A stretch of 64,000 bases of DNA from Candidatus Cloacimonadota bacterium (GCA_020532185.1 JAJBBH010000006.1:1-64000); one strand, 5' to 3'. Positions 15,644 through 24,411 are shown, counted from the first letter of the stretch. Made by a program: numbers and translations. The notes: generated by a model not told the origin, from the letters alone.

Positions 15644-16191
15644 AATTAAATACCTCTATTTCTTAATAAAATCTTAAAACTCATATAACTAATTACAAAG
15701 TTTATTATTTTTTCAAGTTTGTCAATAGTTTTTTTGTTAATATTGGAAAAGCATGGACGAAATGTAGCCATAATTTGTATAAACACTTAGTAATATATGA
15801 TTTAAATTGACGATTTAAATAAATGTTCAATAACATGATTTTAAATACATAAAAAATCTTGAAAAAAGCATTTAGAGGATTGGTATGTGCAAGTTCATAC
15901 TTTTATGAAAATATTTTTGATTACAAAAGATAAATATATGTTTGTTTTTGTGTGTAAAAATCTATGCTTTTCTATTACCATCCCGTTACCATCCCGTTAC
16001 CATCCCGTTACCATCTTGGAGAAAGAAGGGGTAACTAATGAGAATCATCGGGAATACTATCGAGTTTAATGATAAAGTCTATTTATGATTTTTTGTCAAA
16101 TAAATAATGTAGTAATGTTGAAAAATATATAGTAAAGAAGTTCTTTAAAATCGATATTTAGTAATTTTCTTTTTTCGTTCACACATATTAT
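15644..16191. other. intergenic region between divergent operons
   Basis: No gene is supported. It holds a 9-base direct repeat (GATTTAAAT twice near 15798-15820), the four-unit 11-base repeat described separately, and a short frame (15887-16069) that exists only because the repeat happens to be open. Promoters for the barrel gene (minus) probably lie here but I cannot place one with confidence. Confidence 0.5.
15980..16023. repeat. four-unit 11-bp tandem repeat, copy A
   Basis: Three exact copies of ATCCCGTTACC (15980-15990, 15991-16001, 16002-16012) followed by a terminal unit ATCTTGGAGAA (16013-16023). The bases just before (TTACC) look like the end of a further partial unit. The same 44-base layout recurs at 37008-37051, so this is an interspersed element. 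Eleven bases is close to one helical turn. Confidence 0.9.
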
Positions 16192-16329
16192 ATAGCATTT
16201 GTTGAGGCTTTAACAGAATTTGGAATATATTGTAAAGAACTTAAGCCTGGAATGGCACCAGTAGCTGAATTTAACATAAACATTGATGAAGTTAAAACAA
16301 CCAAATATTTCAAACACTTTGAAAGTTAG
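16192..16329 (+). pseudogene. relic of the superoxide reductase (desulfoferrodoxin) gene
   Basis: This stretch repeats the 3' part of the intact gene that begins at 16443. Bases 16232-16294 are identical to 16708-16770 (63 of 63). Upstream, 16192-16231 aligns with several mismatches. The frame reads IAFVEALTEFGIYCKELKPG... against the intact IEFIEVLTEDGVYRKELKPG, then diverges at EVKTTKYF and stops at TAG 16327-16329. It lacks the iron-binding N-terminal half and the final CNLHM ligand segment, so it cannot be functional. Confidence 0.9.
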
Positions 16330-16442
16330 TATAAGAATTAAATACTTTGATCATCAAAATATTAAAAAAAAATAAAAAATAATTTGACAATCTTTGCTAT
16401 ATCATTATCTTGTTATATAAAGAATATAGGAGGATTTAAAAC

Positions 16443-16823
16443 ATGGAACTACGTTCAATTTATTATTGTAAGAAATGCAAAAACTTAGTGGAATTAACTT
16501 CAGTCGGCGGCGGAACATTAGTTTGCTGTGGAGAACCAATGATTTTGTTAGAAGCAAACACAGAAGATGCAGCTAATGAAAAACACGTACCAGTAGTCGA
16601 GTCAACAGCAAAAGGTATTAAGGTAACTGTTGGTAGTGTAGAACATCCAATGATTGATACACATTGGATAGAATTTATCGAAGTTTTAACAGAAGATGGT
16701 GTATATCGTAAAGAACTTAAGCCTGGAATGGCACCAGTAGCTGAATTTAACATAAACATTGATGAAGTTATTGAAGTAAGAGAGTTTTGTAACTTACACA
16801 TGTTGTGGAGTTATAAAAAATAA
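16443..16823 (+). CDS. dfx: desulfoferrodoxin (superoxide reductase)
   Basis: Reduces superoxide to hydrogen peroxide without making oxygen, typical of anaerobes. The 126 aa protein has the N-terminal desulforedoxin-type iron centre (Cys9, Cys12, Cys28, Cys29) and the catalytic centre with the EKHVP motif (Glu47, His48), His68, His74, Cys116 and His119 (CNLHM). It is therefore the two-centre (2Fe) class. AGGAGG precedes the ATG. A TTGACA lies at 16384-16389 but no well-spaced -10 follows; TATATA at 16414-16419 is too far for a standard promoter. First gene of the oxygen-defence operon; a partial copy of this gene sits just upstream. Confidence 0.95.
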   Translation: MELRSIYYCKKCKNLVELTSVGGGTLVCCGEPMILLEANTEDAANEKHVPVVESTAKGIKVTVGSVEHPMIDTHWIEFIEVLTEDGVYRKELKPGMAPVAEFNINIDEVIEVREFCNLHMLWSYKK

Positions 16824-16840
16824 AAAGGAGATAAGAAATA

Positions 16841-17434
16841 ATGTCAGATTTTAAAAATAGTAAAACTGCACAAAACTTAATGAAAGCTTTTGCAGGAGAA
16901 TCTCAAGCAAGAACACGATATACTTATTATGCAAGCACAGCAAAAAAGAATGGATTTTTACAAATTTCAAACATTTTTATGGAAACAGCAGAAAATGAAA
17001 AGGAACACGCTAAGGTTTTTTATAAAAAGTTAATTGAACATGGTATGAATGATGAAATGATTGTTTTAAATGATGCAGCTTATCCAGTAGCTTTATCAGA
17101 TGACACTTTCAAGAACCTTGAAAGTGCAGCTGATGGTGAGTATGAAGAATGGGCAGAACTTTATCCGACTTTTGCAAAAGAAGCAGAAGAAGAAGGATAT
17201 AAGGATGTTGCAACAGCCTTTAAAATAATCGCAAAAGTGGAAGAAAAACATGAAGCTCGCTATAGAAAACTTGCTCAAAATGTAAAAGAGCACGAAGTTT
17301 TCAAAAAGGGTGGCAAGGTCTTTTGGAAGTGCTTGAACTGTGGATATATTACTGAAAATATCGAAGCACCTGAAATTTGTCCAGCATGCCAACACGATAG
17401 AAAATATTTCGAAATACACGTTGAAAACTATTAA
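16841..17434 (+). CDS. rbr: rubrerythrin
   Basis: Non-heme di-iron peroxidase that reduces hydrogen peroxide, the product of the upstream superoxide reductase. 197 aa. The ferritin-like domain shows the di-iron ligands in GESQARTRYTYY (near residues 20-31), ETAENEKEHAKVF, and EEGYKDVATAFKIIAKVEEKHEARY. The C-terminal rubredoxin-like domain carries CLNCGY and CPACQHDRKYF. Begins 17 bases after dfx behind AAAGGAG and is followed by a rubredoxin. Confidence 0.96.
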   Translation: MSDFKNSKTAQNLMKAFAGESQARTRYTYYASTAKKNGFLQISNIFMETAENEKEHAKVFYKKLIEHGMNDEMIVLNDAAYPVALSDDTFKNLESAADGEYEEWAELYPTFAKEAEEEGYKDVATAFKIIAKVEEKHEARYRKLAQNVKEHEVFKKGGKVFWKCLNCGYITENIEAPEICPACQHDRKYFEIHVENY

Positions 17435-17477
17435 ATAGCTTTCTATTTATTAGGCGAAAATAAATAAAGGAGAAATT

Positions 17478-17618
17478 ATGCAAAAATACGTATGTGATGT
17501 ATGTGGTTGGATTTATGATCCAGCAGAAAATGATAATGTAGCTTTTGAAGACTTACCAGATGATTACACATGCCCAGCTTGCGGTGTTGGCAAAGATATG
17601 TTTAGCCCAATTGATTAA
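17478..17618 (+). CDS. rubredoxin
   Basis: A 46-residue rubredoxin, too short for many gene callers. Two iron-binding motifs are visible: [12 protein letters not shown] (Cys6, Cys9) and [13 protein letters not shown] (Cys36-x-x-Cys39 region). AAGGAG lies upstream of the ATG at 17478; the TAA is at 17616-17618. It is the expected electron donor for rubrerythrin and superoxide reductase encoded just upstream, and the last gene of the operon. It is slightly shorter than typical 52-54 aa rubredoxins. Confidence 0.95.
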   Translation: MQKYVCDVCGWIYDPAENDNVAFEDLPDDYTCPACGVGKDMFSPID

Positions 17619-17650
17619 TCCTTAAATCTTAGCTTAATAACTTAATAATT

Positions 17651-17678
17651 AAGGCTGTTTTTTACAACAGCCTTTTTT
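17651..17678 (+). terminator. rho-independent terminator of the dfx-rbr-rubredoxin operon
   Basis: AAGGCTGTT (17651-17659) pairs with AACAGCCTT (17666-17674) across a 6-base loop, followed by a T tract to 17678. Confidence 0.9.
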
Positions 17679-17974
17679 GTAATAACTTTAACTTATTCAT
17701 CATAATGATACATGCTTTAATAAACTAAATATATCTTAATTATATCCTGTATCAGCATTATAAGAATGCAAATAATTATTGGTATAAGTCTGCAGCACGT
17801 TTTTTAGAAAATATATTTAAGTAACAATTATAAAAAGCTTTGTTATAAAAAAAGAATAATGCTTTTTTTTGAATAATATGTTGTTTTTAGTAAATCTACC
17901 AACAAATTATTTTATAATTGACTATTTTTCTTCTTAATATATTTTGGTATTCAAATCTTAAATGAGGTGTTTAA
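17679..17974. other. AT-rich intergenic region
   Basis: About 300 bases with no gene, repeat or convincing promoter that I can support. The Shine-Dalgarno of the next gene (ATGAGGTG) is at its end. Confidence 0.5.
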
Positions 17975-20896
17975 ATGAGAAAATATATATGTACATTAGT
18001 TATTTGCTTAGTTTTTACCTGCCTGTTTTCTGCAGAAAAAGAAGACTTGTATTTTATAAAAGCTTTAATGCAAGATAAATATTATCAAATGGCTTATGAT
18101 GAGTCGGTAATATTTCTAAAAAAATATCCAAATACAGATGTTAAAGACGAGCTTCTACTAATCCAAGCTGATATATTAATACAACAAAAAAATTATACAA
18201 AAGCGGATGAAATATTATGCTCTATTAATTCTATAAAGTTAAGCCCTTTACTCGAACAAAACTGGCTTTTACTTCAAACAGAGAAATCTTTGTATTTGAA
18301 TCAGGGCGAGGATTTATTATTGTTTTCTGCTAAATATATAAATAGATACCCCAATGATATAGGTATAAACAAGATATATATACTGTTAGGCGATTATTAC
18401 TTGTCTCAAGAAGATTATGATATGGCAAAAGAATGCTATTCTAAAGTAAGAGTAAATAGCATAGAATTAGATAGTAAGATATTGAATCTGTATTTAATGG
18501 CTGAGGACAAAGAAAACGCTGAATTGTGTTATCAAAAAATACTCAGTAGCTATAATAAAAATGATATTGACTATGCGACTTATATTTTGACAAATTATTT
18601 TGAAAGAAAAAAGGACTGGTTGAGTATTAATAAGACATTAGGCAATTACTTTGATACCTATTTCGATCTTCCTCTTACACAATTAAACGATATACAGAAA
18701 AACTTGTTTTATTTATTATTAAATTCACTATTGGAGGTTGATAAGCCTGACGATGTGATTGAGCTTTTGTCAAAATACATAGACAATAATGATAGGAAAG
18801 CTTATTATGAAGGCTTGGCATTGATAAAGATTGGAGAGATTGTCGATGGTTTACAAGTATTGGAGGGTCTCTACTCTACAACTAATGATAAAGAGCTAAA
18901 AAACATAAGTTTCTTTCAAATTATTAGCAATAAATCTACAATTGATATAGATAAAGCAATAGACCAATTAAACGAATATTTGATTAAAAACTCAGAACAA
19001 AAATGGGTAGGAGATATTTATTATCAAATTGCTTTTAATCAATATAAACAAAAAAAATATAATGACGCTCTTGATAACTTGAATAGAGCTTTGAGCTTTG
19101 GCACAGGCAACTTTGCACTTGAAAAACATAGCGAAGAATTCGAAGAAAAAGCTTTGTTTTTGAAAGCAGAATGCTTATTCTTTTTAGGAAAGAAAAAAGA
19201 GTGTATTGCTGTGTCTGAAACTTTTTATAACAAGTTTAGTAATTCCGCTTTTATTGATGAATTAATATTTAAGATGTCTATGTGCTTATACCAAGCAGCA
19301 CAAGTAGATAGCTCTCGGTATTTTTTTAGTGAAATTGTTGAAAACTATGCGTCATCAGCAAAGTATGGAATTAGTAATTACTATTTAGGTGAGATAGAAC
19401 TTGCCAAAGCCCGTTATAATAGTGCAAAAGATTATTATTTAAAAGCATTAAATGGCATAGTTGATATTGGAGCAACTTTTTTACGACTGTCTTACGTTGA
19501 ATATGCATTAAAAAACTATAATCAGGCAAAAGAATATATTGATAAGGTTCCAGAAGAGAATGATTACCTCTTTGATAAATATATGCTTAAGGGTAATATC
19601 TTTTTTAACGAAAGAGATTATAATGAGGCTCTTAACTGCTATAAAATTGCTGAAACTAATGTGCCAGATCAGTTATCTTTTGAGCATTTAATGTCAAGAC
19701 AAGCTTGGACATTATATAGGTTAAAAAGGTTTGATGAAGCTACTACGATATACAAGAATTTAGCTGAACAATCCAATTCACCAGGAGAATATAAGCTTGC
19801 TGCAGCTGATGCTGCATATAACGCAGAAGACTTTATGCAAGCTCTCGAACTCTATAGTGAATATGTAGATGAGTACCCCGAAAGTCCTGATATAATAAAA
19901 GCAATTGCAGGTATTGCTAATTCACACTTCAATTTAGCAAATTTTTCTCAATCAATAAGTACATGGGAAAAGTTAGTTGATATTAAATACTCGCAAGAAA
20001 CTATTCAGAATGCTGTAAATGGCATTCAATGGAGCTTTCAACAACAAAACAATAAGAAGGAATACAGTAAATGGATAGGTGAGAAAATACGAAAAACCAG
20101 CAATGTTGATCTTAAAACAATTCTCTATGAAAGCAAAATTAAGTATGAGTATGAAAATGAGGACTATTTATCCTCCATATCAAGTATCTTGCAACTATTC
20201 CAGCAGTATCCAGAAAAAGAGAGTGAAGAAAAATTTCAGATTATGCTTGCGAATAATTATATTTGGTTAAAACAATATGAAAAAGCAGACCGGATATATG
20301 TGCAACTGGTGATAAAAAACAACTCTCCTGAAGTATATCATGAATGGGGTAATATAAAATGGGCACAAGAAGACACAGCTGCCGCATTAAAAAGATACAA
20401 ACGAGCTGCTAACACTTCTCAACAACCAGAGTATTGGTTAGTATTATTGGAAAAACAATTTTTAGCAAATGATGATGAATTTGAAAAGTATTATAATGAC
20501 TTTATTCTATTTGCTGATGACTATTATATTGAGCTTGCTAACCTTGTACTCGTTGATAAGCTTATCAATGATCAGCAGATAGATAAAGCCGATGAGATTG
20601 TGCATAGTTTAAATCTAAGTGATAACCCTCTTGTTAGAGCTAAATCTGTGTACAATAAGGCAAGAATACTGTATATACAAGAAGACTATAATAATGCACT
20701 GAAAGAATTTTTGCGGATAAGATATGTCTATACAGAATTAACTGAACTAAGATGGGATTCTGAGTACTATATTTGTAAAATTTATACTCAGACTCAAGAA
20801 GTTGATAAAGCTAAAGAGCTGTATAGTCGAATAAAGTCTTATATTAGTAAGGCTCAAAATAAAGAGCTAAGTACCCTTTTAGGAGAGACAAATTAA
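17975..20896 (+). CDS. large secreted TPR-repeat protein
   Basis: 973 aa with a signal peptide (MRKYICTLVICLVFTCLFSA). Practically all the rest is helical tetratricopeptide repeat; clear units include YYLSQEDYDMAKECYSKV, IAFNQYKQKKYNDALDNLNRAL, YLGEIELAKARYNSAKDYYLKAL, IFFNERDYNEALNCYKIAE and AAYNAEDFMQALELYSEYV, as well as a unit near the end, YIQEDYNNALKEFLRI. Predicted periplasmic or outer-membrane-associated scaffold. Its stop overlaps the start of the following barrel gene by one base, so the two products are made together and probably interact. Such TPR-barrel pairs occur in polysaccharide export and in protein secretion; here the specific role is unknown. Confidence 0.8.
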   Translation: MRKYICTLVICLVFTCLFSAEKEDLYFIKALMQDKYYQMAYDESVIFLKKYPNTDVKDELLLIQADILIQQKNYTKADEILCSINSIKLSPLLEQNWLLLQTEKSLYLNQGEDLLLFSAKYINRYPNDIGINKIYILLGDYYLSQEDYDMAKECYSKVRVNSIELDSKILNLYLMAEDKENAELCYQKILSSYNKNDIDYATYILTNYFERKKDWLSINKTLGNYFDTYFDLPLTQLNDIQKNLFYLLLNSLLEVDKPDDVIELLSKYIDNNDRKAYYEGLALIKIGEIVDGLQVLEGLYSTTNDKELKNISFFQIISNKSTIDIDKAIDQLNEYLIKNSEQKWVGDIYYQIAFNQYKQKKYNDALDNLNRALSFGTGNFALEKHSEEFEEKALFLKAECLFFLGKKKECIAVSETFYNKFSNSAFIDELIFKMSMCLYQAAQVDSSRYFFSEIVENYASSAKYGISNYYLGEIELAKARYNSAKDYYLKALNGIVDIGATFLRLSYVEYALKNYNQAKEYIDKVPEENDYLFDKYMLKGNIFFNERDYNEALNCYKIAETNVPDQLSFEHLMSRQAWTLYRLKRFDEATTIYKNLAEQSNSPGEYKLAAADAAYNAEDFMQALELYSEYVDEYPESPDIIKAIAGIANSHFNLANFSQSISTWEKLVDIKYSQETIQNAVNGIQWSFQQQNNKKEYSKWIGEKIRKTSNVDLKTILYESKIKYEYENEDYLSSISSILQLFQQYPEKESEEKFQIMLANNYIWLKQYEKADRIYVQLVIKNNSPEVYHEWGNIKWAQEDTAAALKRYKRAANTSQQPEYWLVLLEKQFLANDDEFEKYYNDFILFADDYYIELANLVLVDKLINDQQIDKADEIVHSLNLSDNPLVRAKSVYNKARILYIQEDYNNALKEFLRIRYVYTELTELRWDSEYYICKIYTQTQEVDKAKELYSRIKSYISKAQNKELSTLLGETN

Positions 20897-22368
20897 TGAA
20901 AAAGCTTTTTATACTTTTTATGTTATTATGGTTTTTAAAACTTATTGCTACCGATTTTCAGTTACCTGATGAGACAATTGTTGGCACAATAAGCATGACA
21001 CCAGACTCATCAGTTGTGCACAAGAGTTTAAAAGATTACCATAGATTTAAACAATATGAATTGATAAAGTACAACCCCTATTTGCCACAAAAGGATGATA
21101 TGAGATATGGTGGTGCAAATTTAAAAAATGGTATTATTAGGCTATTTTTTGGTAATTATACAAAAAGCGATCTGTATGTTATTTACGATGATTATTATAA
21201 TGACTATATAAACTTAAATGCCGAAAGTCATTTTCTCTTGCTTAACAAGCATTGGAACTTTACTGATAGTCGTATAGGTTGGAAAATCCCTGAGCTTGGA
21301 AATGCTAAGCTAAAACCAGAATTAACCATACATCATAATACATTTAATTCAAGAAAAATTGACACAAATGCATCTCATATTGGATTAGAAACCGCATTTG
21401 ACTTGAGTGAATGGGTTTACTTTTTCCAAAATACATCTTTAGAAATAGACTACACTAATATAAAGCAAGAATTTAATGAAAATAACAAAATTGTAAACAA
21501 AATTGATAATTATGACTATCTATTTAAAAGTGAATTTAATTTACCTTTTACTAATATCAATAATTCGTTAAGTATAGGAAACCTAAATGAGGTTTTTACA
21601 TTTGAATCTAATACTAATTTAGCAAATATTGTACCTGAGATTGACAATACAAAGCTATATATGAGCCTAAATAAGAATTTTGTAATGTCTTTATATTTAG
21701 AAAAATATATGCTATTTGATAATGATTATTCTGTAATGATTAAAAATGAACCTTATACGAGTTTTACCGACTCTTATAAGCAATATACAAATAATTACCA
21801 TACAAGTATTAAAGATATGAAGTATCAGACACAATCCCCTATAAATCTAAGTATAGCAATGAATTCAAGTTTTTATTTACCGTATACTTTGCTTTATCAG
21901 TTTGAATGGAGAAAAAATCAAGCAATTTATACTTTGGGAGATTTTGATTATGTTTATGATGTAAAGCATAAAAACAGCCTTTTAAATACAATAAAAGCAT
22001 ACACATATTATCAATTATATGACTTAAATTTTGAATATTGCTTTACAGCGATATCATCTCACATTCATGACCATGAATATAAGCAAATACCTTTTATGCC
22101 TCATATCGTCAATTCGCTAAATATAAAGTATCGATATGCTAATTTTGACGCCAAAACAGAACTTAAGTATGTAAGCGAGAGAAAAGATCATACCAATAAT
22201 CAAATATCTGATGCGTTTCTAATAGATAGTATCTTGAAATATGAATGGCATCATCGGTTTAATTTATACTTATATGTAGAAAACTTACTAAATAAGCCCT
22301 ATAAATATTATAGCTATTATCCACAGCAAGGAATTATTTGCCAAATTGGATTAGATTATAGGTTTTAA
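20896..22368 (+). CDS. outer-membrane beta-barrel, TonB-receptor-like without plug
   Basis: 490 aa with a signal peptide (MKKLFILFMLLWFLKLIAT). The C-terminal end is like that of TonB-dependent receptors: FNLYLYVENLLNKPYKYYSYYP, then a final strand ending in LDYRF with the terminal Phe of barrel proteins. The N-terminal part lacks a plug domain or TonB box that I can identify, and 490 aa is short for a full receptor. Rich in Tyr/Asn beta strands throughout. Probably forms a pore or anchor for the upstream TPR protein. A specific substrate cannot be inferred. Confidence 0.7.
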   Translation: MKKLFILFMLLWFLKLIATDFQLPDETIVGTISMTPDSSVVHKSLKDYHRFKQYELIKYNPYLPQKDDMRYGGANLKNGIIRLFFGNYTKSDLYVIYDDYYNDYINLNAESHFLLLNKHWNFTDSRIGWKIPELGNAKLKPELTIHHNTFNSRKIDTNASHIGLETAFDLSEWVYFFQNTSLEIDYTNIKQEFNENNKIVNKIDNYDYLFKSEFNLPFTNINNSLSIGNLNEVFTFESNTNLANIVPEIDNTKLYMSLNKNFVMSLYLEKYMLFDNDYSVMIKNEPYTSFTDSYKQYTNNYHTSIKDMKYQTQSPINLSIAMNSSFYLPYTLLYQFEWRKNQAIYTLGDFDYVYDVKHKNSLLNTIKAYTYYQLYDLNFEYCFTAISSHIHDHEYKQIPFMPHIVNSLNIKYRYANFDAKTELKYVSERKDHTNNQISDAFLIDSILKYEWHHRFNLYLYVENLLNKPYKYYSYYPQQGIICQIGLDYRF

Positions 22369-22440
22369 GTATTTAAAATGCATAAAAATTATAAAATCTA
22401 TAGAAAATCAGATAAATTTTCATTATTTTCAAAAAAAACT

Positions 22441-22469
22441 TTGACAAATATATTAGTATTAAATTATAT
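22441..22469 (+). promoter_or_regulatory. sigma-70 promoter of the signalling operon
   Basis: TTGACA at 22441-22446, exactly 17 bases of spacer, TTATAT at 22464-22469. Transcription would start near 22476 and the first gene starts at 22514 behind TGGAGG. The best-formed promoter in the window. Confidence 0.7.
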
Positions 22470-22513
22470 GTCATTATTGAGTTTTATTTGCTTTGTAATT
22501 AAATGGAGGCTTT

Positions 22514-22891
22514 ATGGCAGAATTAAAATTTTTAATTGTTGATGATTCACCTACAATGCGACGAATCGTATTTAATACTTTAAAACGTTTAGGGTATGCT
22601 CACATAGAAGAAGCTGAGCAAGGGCAAGAAGCCATGGATAAACTAAAAACTATTCCAGGAATAAACTTTGTTGTCACTGACTGGAATATGCCTGTTATGG
22701 ATGGGTTGCAACTTGTGCAAGAAATCAGAGCAAGCGGAGAATTTTCAAAAATACCAATATTAATGGTTACTACAAGATCTGTCAAGGATGACATTATTGA
22801 AGCTATGAAGGCAGGAGTTAATAATTATATAGTTAAGCCTTTCACACCTGATGTGTTAAAAGCTAAAATTGATGCTATTTTAAGCAAATAG
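22514..22891 (+). CDS. cheY: CheY-type response regulator
   Basis: 125 aa, a single receiver domain. Acidic pocket VDDS near residues 10-13, phosphoacceptor Asp in TDWNMPVMDG, conserved Thr in MVTTRS and Lys in IVKPF. The DWNMP-MDG wording, TTRS and A-x-NNYIVKPF are those of chemotaxis CheY rather than generic receivers. The next gene encodes its phosphatase CheZ. No CheA, receptors or flagellar genes occur here, so the kinase that feeds it is encoded elsewhere or this pair serves another process. Confidence 0.9.
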   Translation: MAELKFLIVDDSPTMRRIVFNTLKRLGYAHIEEAEQGQEAMDKLKTIPGINFVVTDWNMPVMDGLQLVQEIRASGEFSKIPILMVTTRSVKDDIIEAMKAGVNNYIVKPFTPDVLKAKIDAILSK

Positions 22892-22900
22892 GAGGCTGTT

Positions 22901-23776
22901 TTGTCACAAAATAAAGAAGGTGTGATTACAATAATTGAGACTATTGTTAATGAATTGACAATACTAATTGATGAAATTCGTCCTTTTATTGAGCAAACAA
23001 AACCAATAGATCACAATCATGTTCAACAACATTTGGATAACCTTGTCACAAAAATGCAAGGACTTACAGATAAAACACATTTAACTTATGAATTGATACA
23101 AGTTGTTATTAACTCAATTCATTCATCACGAAATGAATTAAAGAAAAGTGTTGATGGCTTATTGAAAAAGACAGGGGTCCAATTAAAAAAAATAACGACA
23201 ACTACAGAAGAAGCTACTAACAAAATACTTGACGTAGCAGAAGAACTTGATGCTGAACAGCTTGTTATTATCGAAAAGCTTGATTCTTTGAAAAGTAATA
23301 ACAATCAAGAAGATATTATTGAAGACATTAAGAAAATGATTTTTAAGAATCAAGATGCTGCATTTACGATAATCGACTATTTGCAGTTCCAAGATATTAC
23401 GGCACAGCAAATATCAGGTGCTTATGCATTGCTTTCAGATACAGAAAAAACCCTTTTGTATGTGTCTAATCTATTAAAAGAATTTGATTTTGGTGAAGAA
23501 GGACCAGAAATTGTCTTGCCAGAAATTGATCCTAAATCTTTCAATGCTAATGCAATATTTATTGATAAAGGCAATATACAAAACCTAATTGATGACTTAT
23601 TTGAAACAGGGGATACAGATATAGACATTCCAAACGACCATAATGATATTGAACTAAAAGATTTGCAAGCAAGCGTCGCTGATAGTGAGGATGATTTTGA
23701 TATTGATGCTTTATTTAATGATAACAATTCTGGTAATCAAGCATCGCAAGACGACATAGATAAACTTTTTTCATAA
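22901..23776 (+). CDS. cheZ: CheZ-like CheY-P phosphatase
   Basis: 291 aa, mainly long helices. The active-site helix reads YLQFQDITAQQISGA with Asp165 and Gln169, the same Asp-x3-Gln spacing as in known CheZ (QDLTGQ). A long acidic, probably disordered linker (about 195-278) ends in a short tail, SQDDIDKLFS, expected to dock on CheY. The start is TTG at 22901, decided by GGAGG at 22891-22895 and the lack of a better ATG. It is longer than enterobacterial CheZ (about 214 aa), the extra length being the linker. Downstream of cheY by 9 bases. Confidence 0.85.
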   Translation: MSQNKEGVITIIETIVNELTILIDEIRPFIEQTKPIDHNHVQQHLDNLVTKMQGLTDKTHLTYELIQVVINSIHSSRNELKKSVDGLLKKTGVQLKKITTTTEEATNKILDVAEELDAEQLVIIEKLDSLKSNNNQEDIIEDIKKMIFKNQDAAFTIIDYLQFQDITAQQISGAYALLSDTEKTLLYVSNLLKEFDFGEEGPEIVLPEIDPKSFNANAIFIDKGNIQNLIDDLFETGDTDIDIPNDHNDIELKDLQASVADSEDDFDIDALFNDNNSGNQASQDDIDKLFS

Positions 23777-23793
23777 GATAAGGAAATGCAATA

Positions 23794-24159
23794 ATGGCTA
23801 AAAACATACTTGTTGTTGATGATGAAGATAATATCAGAGAAGTCATAAGTGAGTTCTTACAAACTCTCGGTTATAATGTTGTAGAGGCTACAAATGGAGA
23901 AGAAGCATTAATGGCTTGTACCAGAACGAAATTTGACCTTGTTATTTCTGACATAAGAATGCCCAAAATGAATGGTATCAAACTTTTAAAGTCTTTAAAA
24001 ACTTATATGCCAAATTTACCAATAATTCTAATGACTGCATATCAACCTTCGAAAATGCAAGAAGATAGTTTGAGTGTGAAAGCTGATGGATATTTGCTAA
24101 AACCTTTCTCACTAAACTCTCTGAGACAAATTATTTTAAAGATTTTTAAAACATTATGA
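23794..24159 (+). CDS. single-domain response regulator
   Basis: 121 aa receiver: VVDDEDNIREV at the acidic pocket, phosphoacceptor in ISDIRMPKMNG, Thr in LMTAY, Lys in LLKPF. No output domain, so it relays or sequesters phosphate, or acts by protein contact. The ATGA overlap with the small CxC gene suggests joint function. Confidence 0.85.
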   Translation: MAKNILVVDDEDNIREVISEFLQTLGYNVVEATNGEEALMACTRTKFDLVISDIRMPKMNGIKLLKSLKTYMPNLPIILMTAYQPSKMQEDSLSVKADGYLLKPFSLNSLRQIILKIFKTL

Positions 24160-24410
24160 GTAAGATTATAAAAAATTATATTGTTGATGAAGATCAAAAA
24201 AAGACAAATAGCCCTGTTTTCAAAGCTCCGCCTATTATTAAAATACCAATTGTTGAAAAACAAAATGTCAGCATAAAAACTGAAAGCAGTAGCTCAAATA
24301 AACTTAATGAACCAATTCTTAAACTAAACAGGAATAATGAAGGTGTTGTCTTATCTATCGAGGTTCAATGTACTTGTGGCGAAAAAATGATTATTAAAAT
24401 GGAATATTAA
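24156..24410 (+). CDS. small protein with C-terminal CxC motif, unknown function
   Basis: 84 aa. I do not recognise the family. The N-terminal half (residues 1-55) is polar, Lys/Ser/Pro-rich and likely disordered. The last 30 residues form a compact beta-like segment, LKLNRNNEGVVLSIEVQCTCGEKMIIKMEY, here described in parts: VVLSIEVQCTCGEK carries Cys-x-Cys and ends in a hydrophobic Tyr-terminated strand. Overlaps the upstream receiver gene by 4 bases and precedes the next receiver by 1 base, so it is surely co-expressed with the relay. Two cysteines could bind metal in a dimer or sense redox state; that is speculation. Confidence 0.65.
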   Translation: MSKIIKNYIVDEDQKKTNSPVFKAPPIIKIPIVEKQNVSIKTESSSSNKLNEPILKLNRNNEGVVLSIEVQCTCGEKMIIKMEY

Positions 24411-24411
24411 A

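Noticed and set aside
15980-16023. Tandem repeat taken as a CRISPR array
   Set aside because: Units are 11 bp with no spacers between them and no cas genes nearby.
15887-16069. 60-codon frame across repeat copy A with a peptide like IPLPSRYH..ILEK
   Set aside because: A similar peptide appears in a 72-codon frame at 36837-37055 only because both cross the 44-bp repeat; no ribosome binding site, not a gene.
19094-19112. TGGCACAGGCAACTTTGCA in the TPR gene as a sigma-54 site
   Set aside because: Spacing is too long (15) and it codes for protein.
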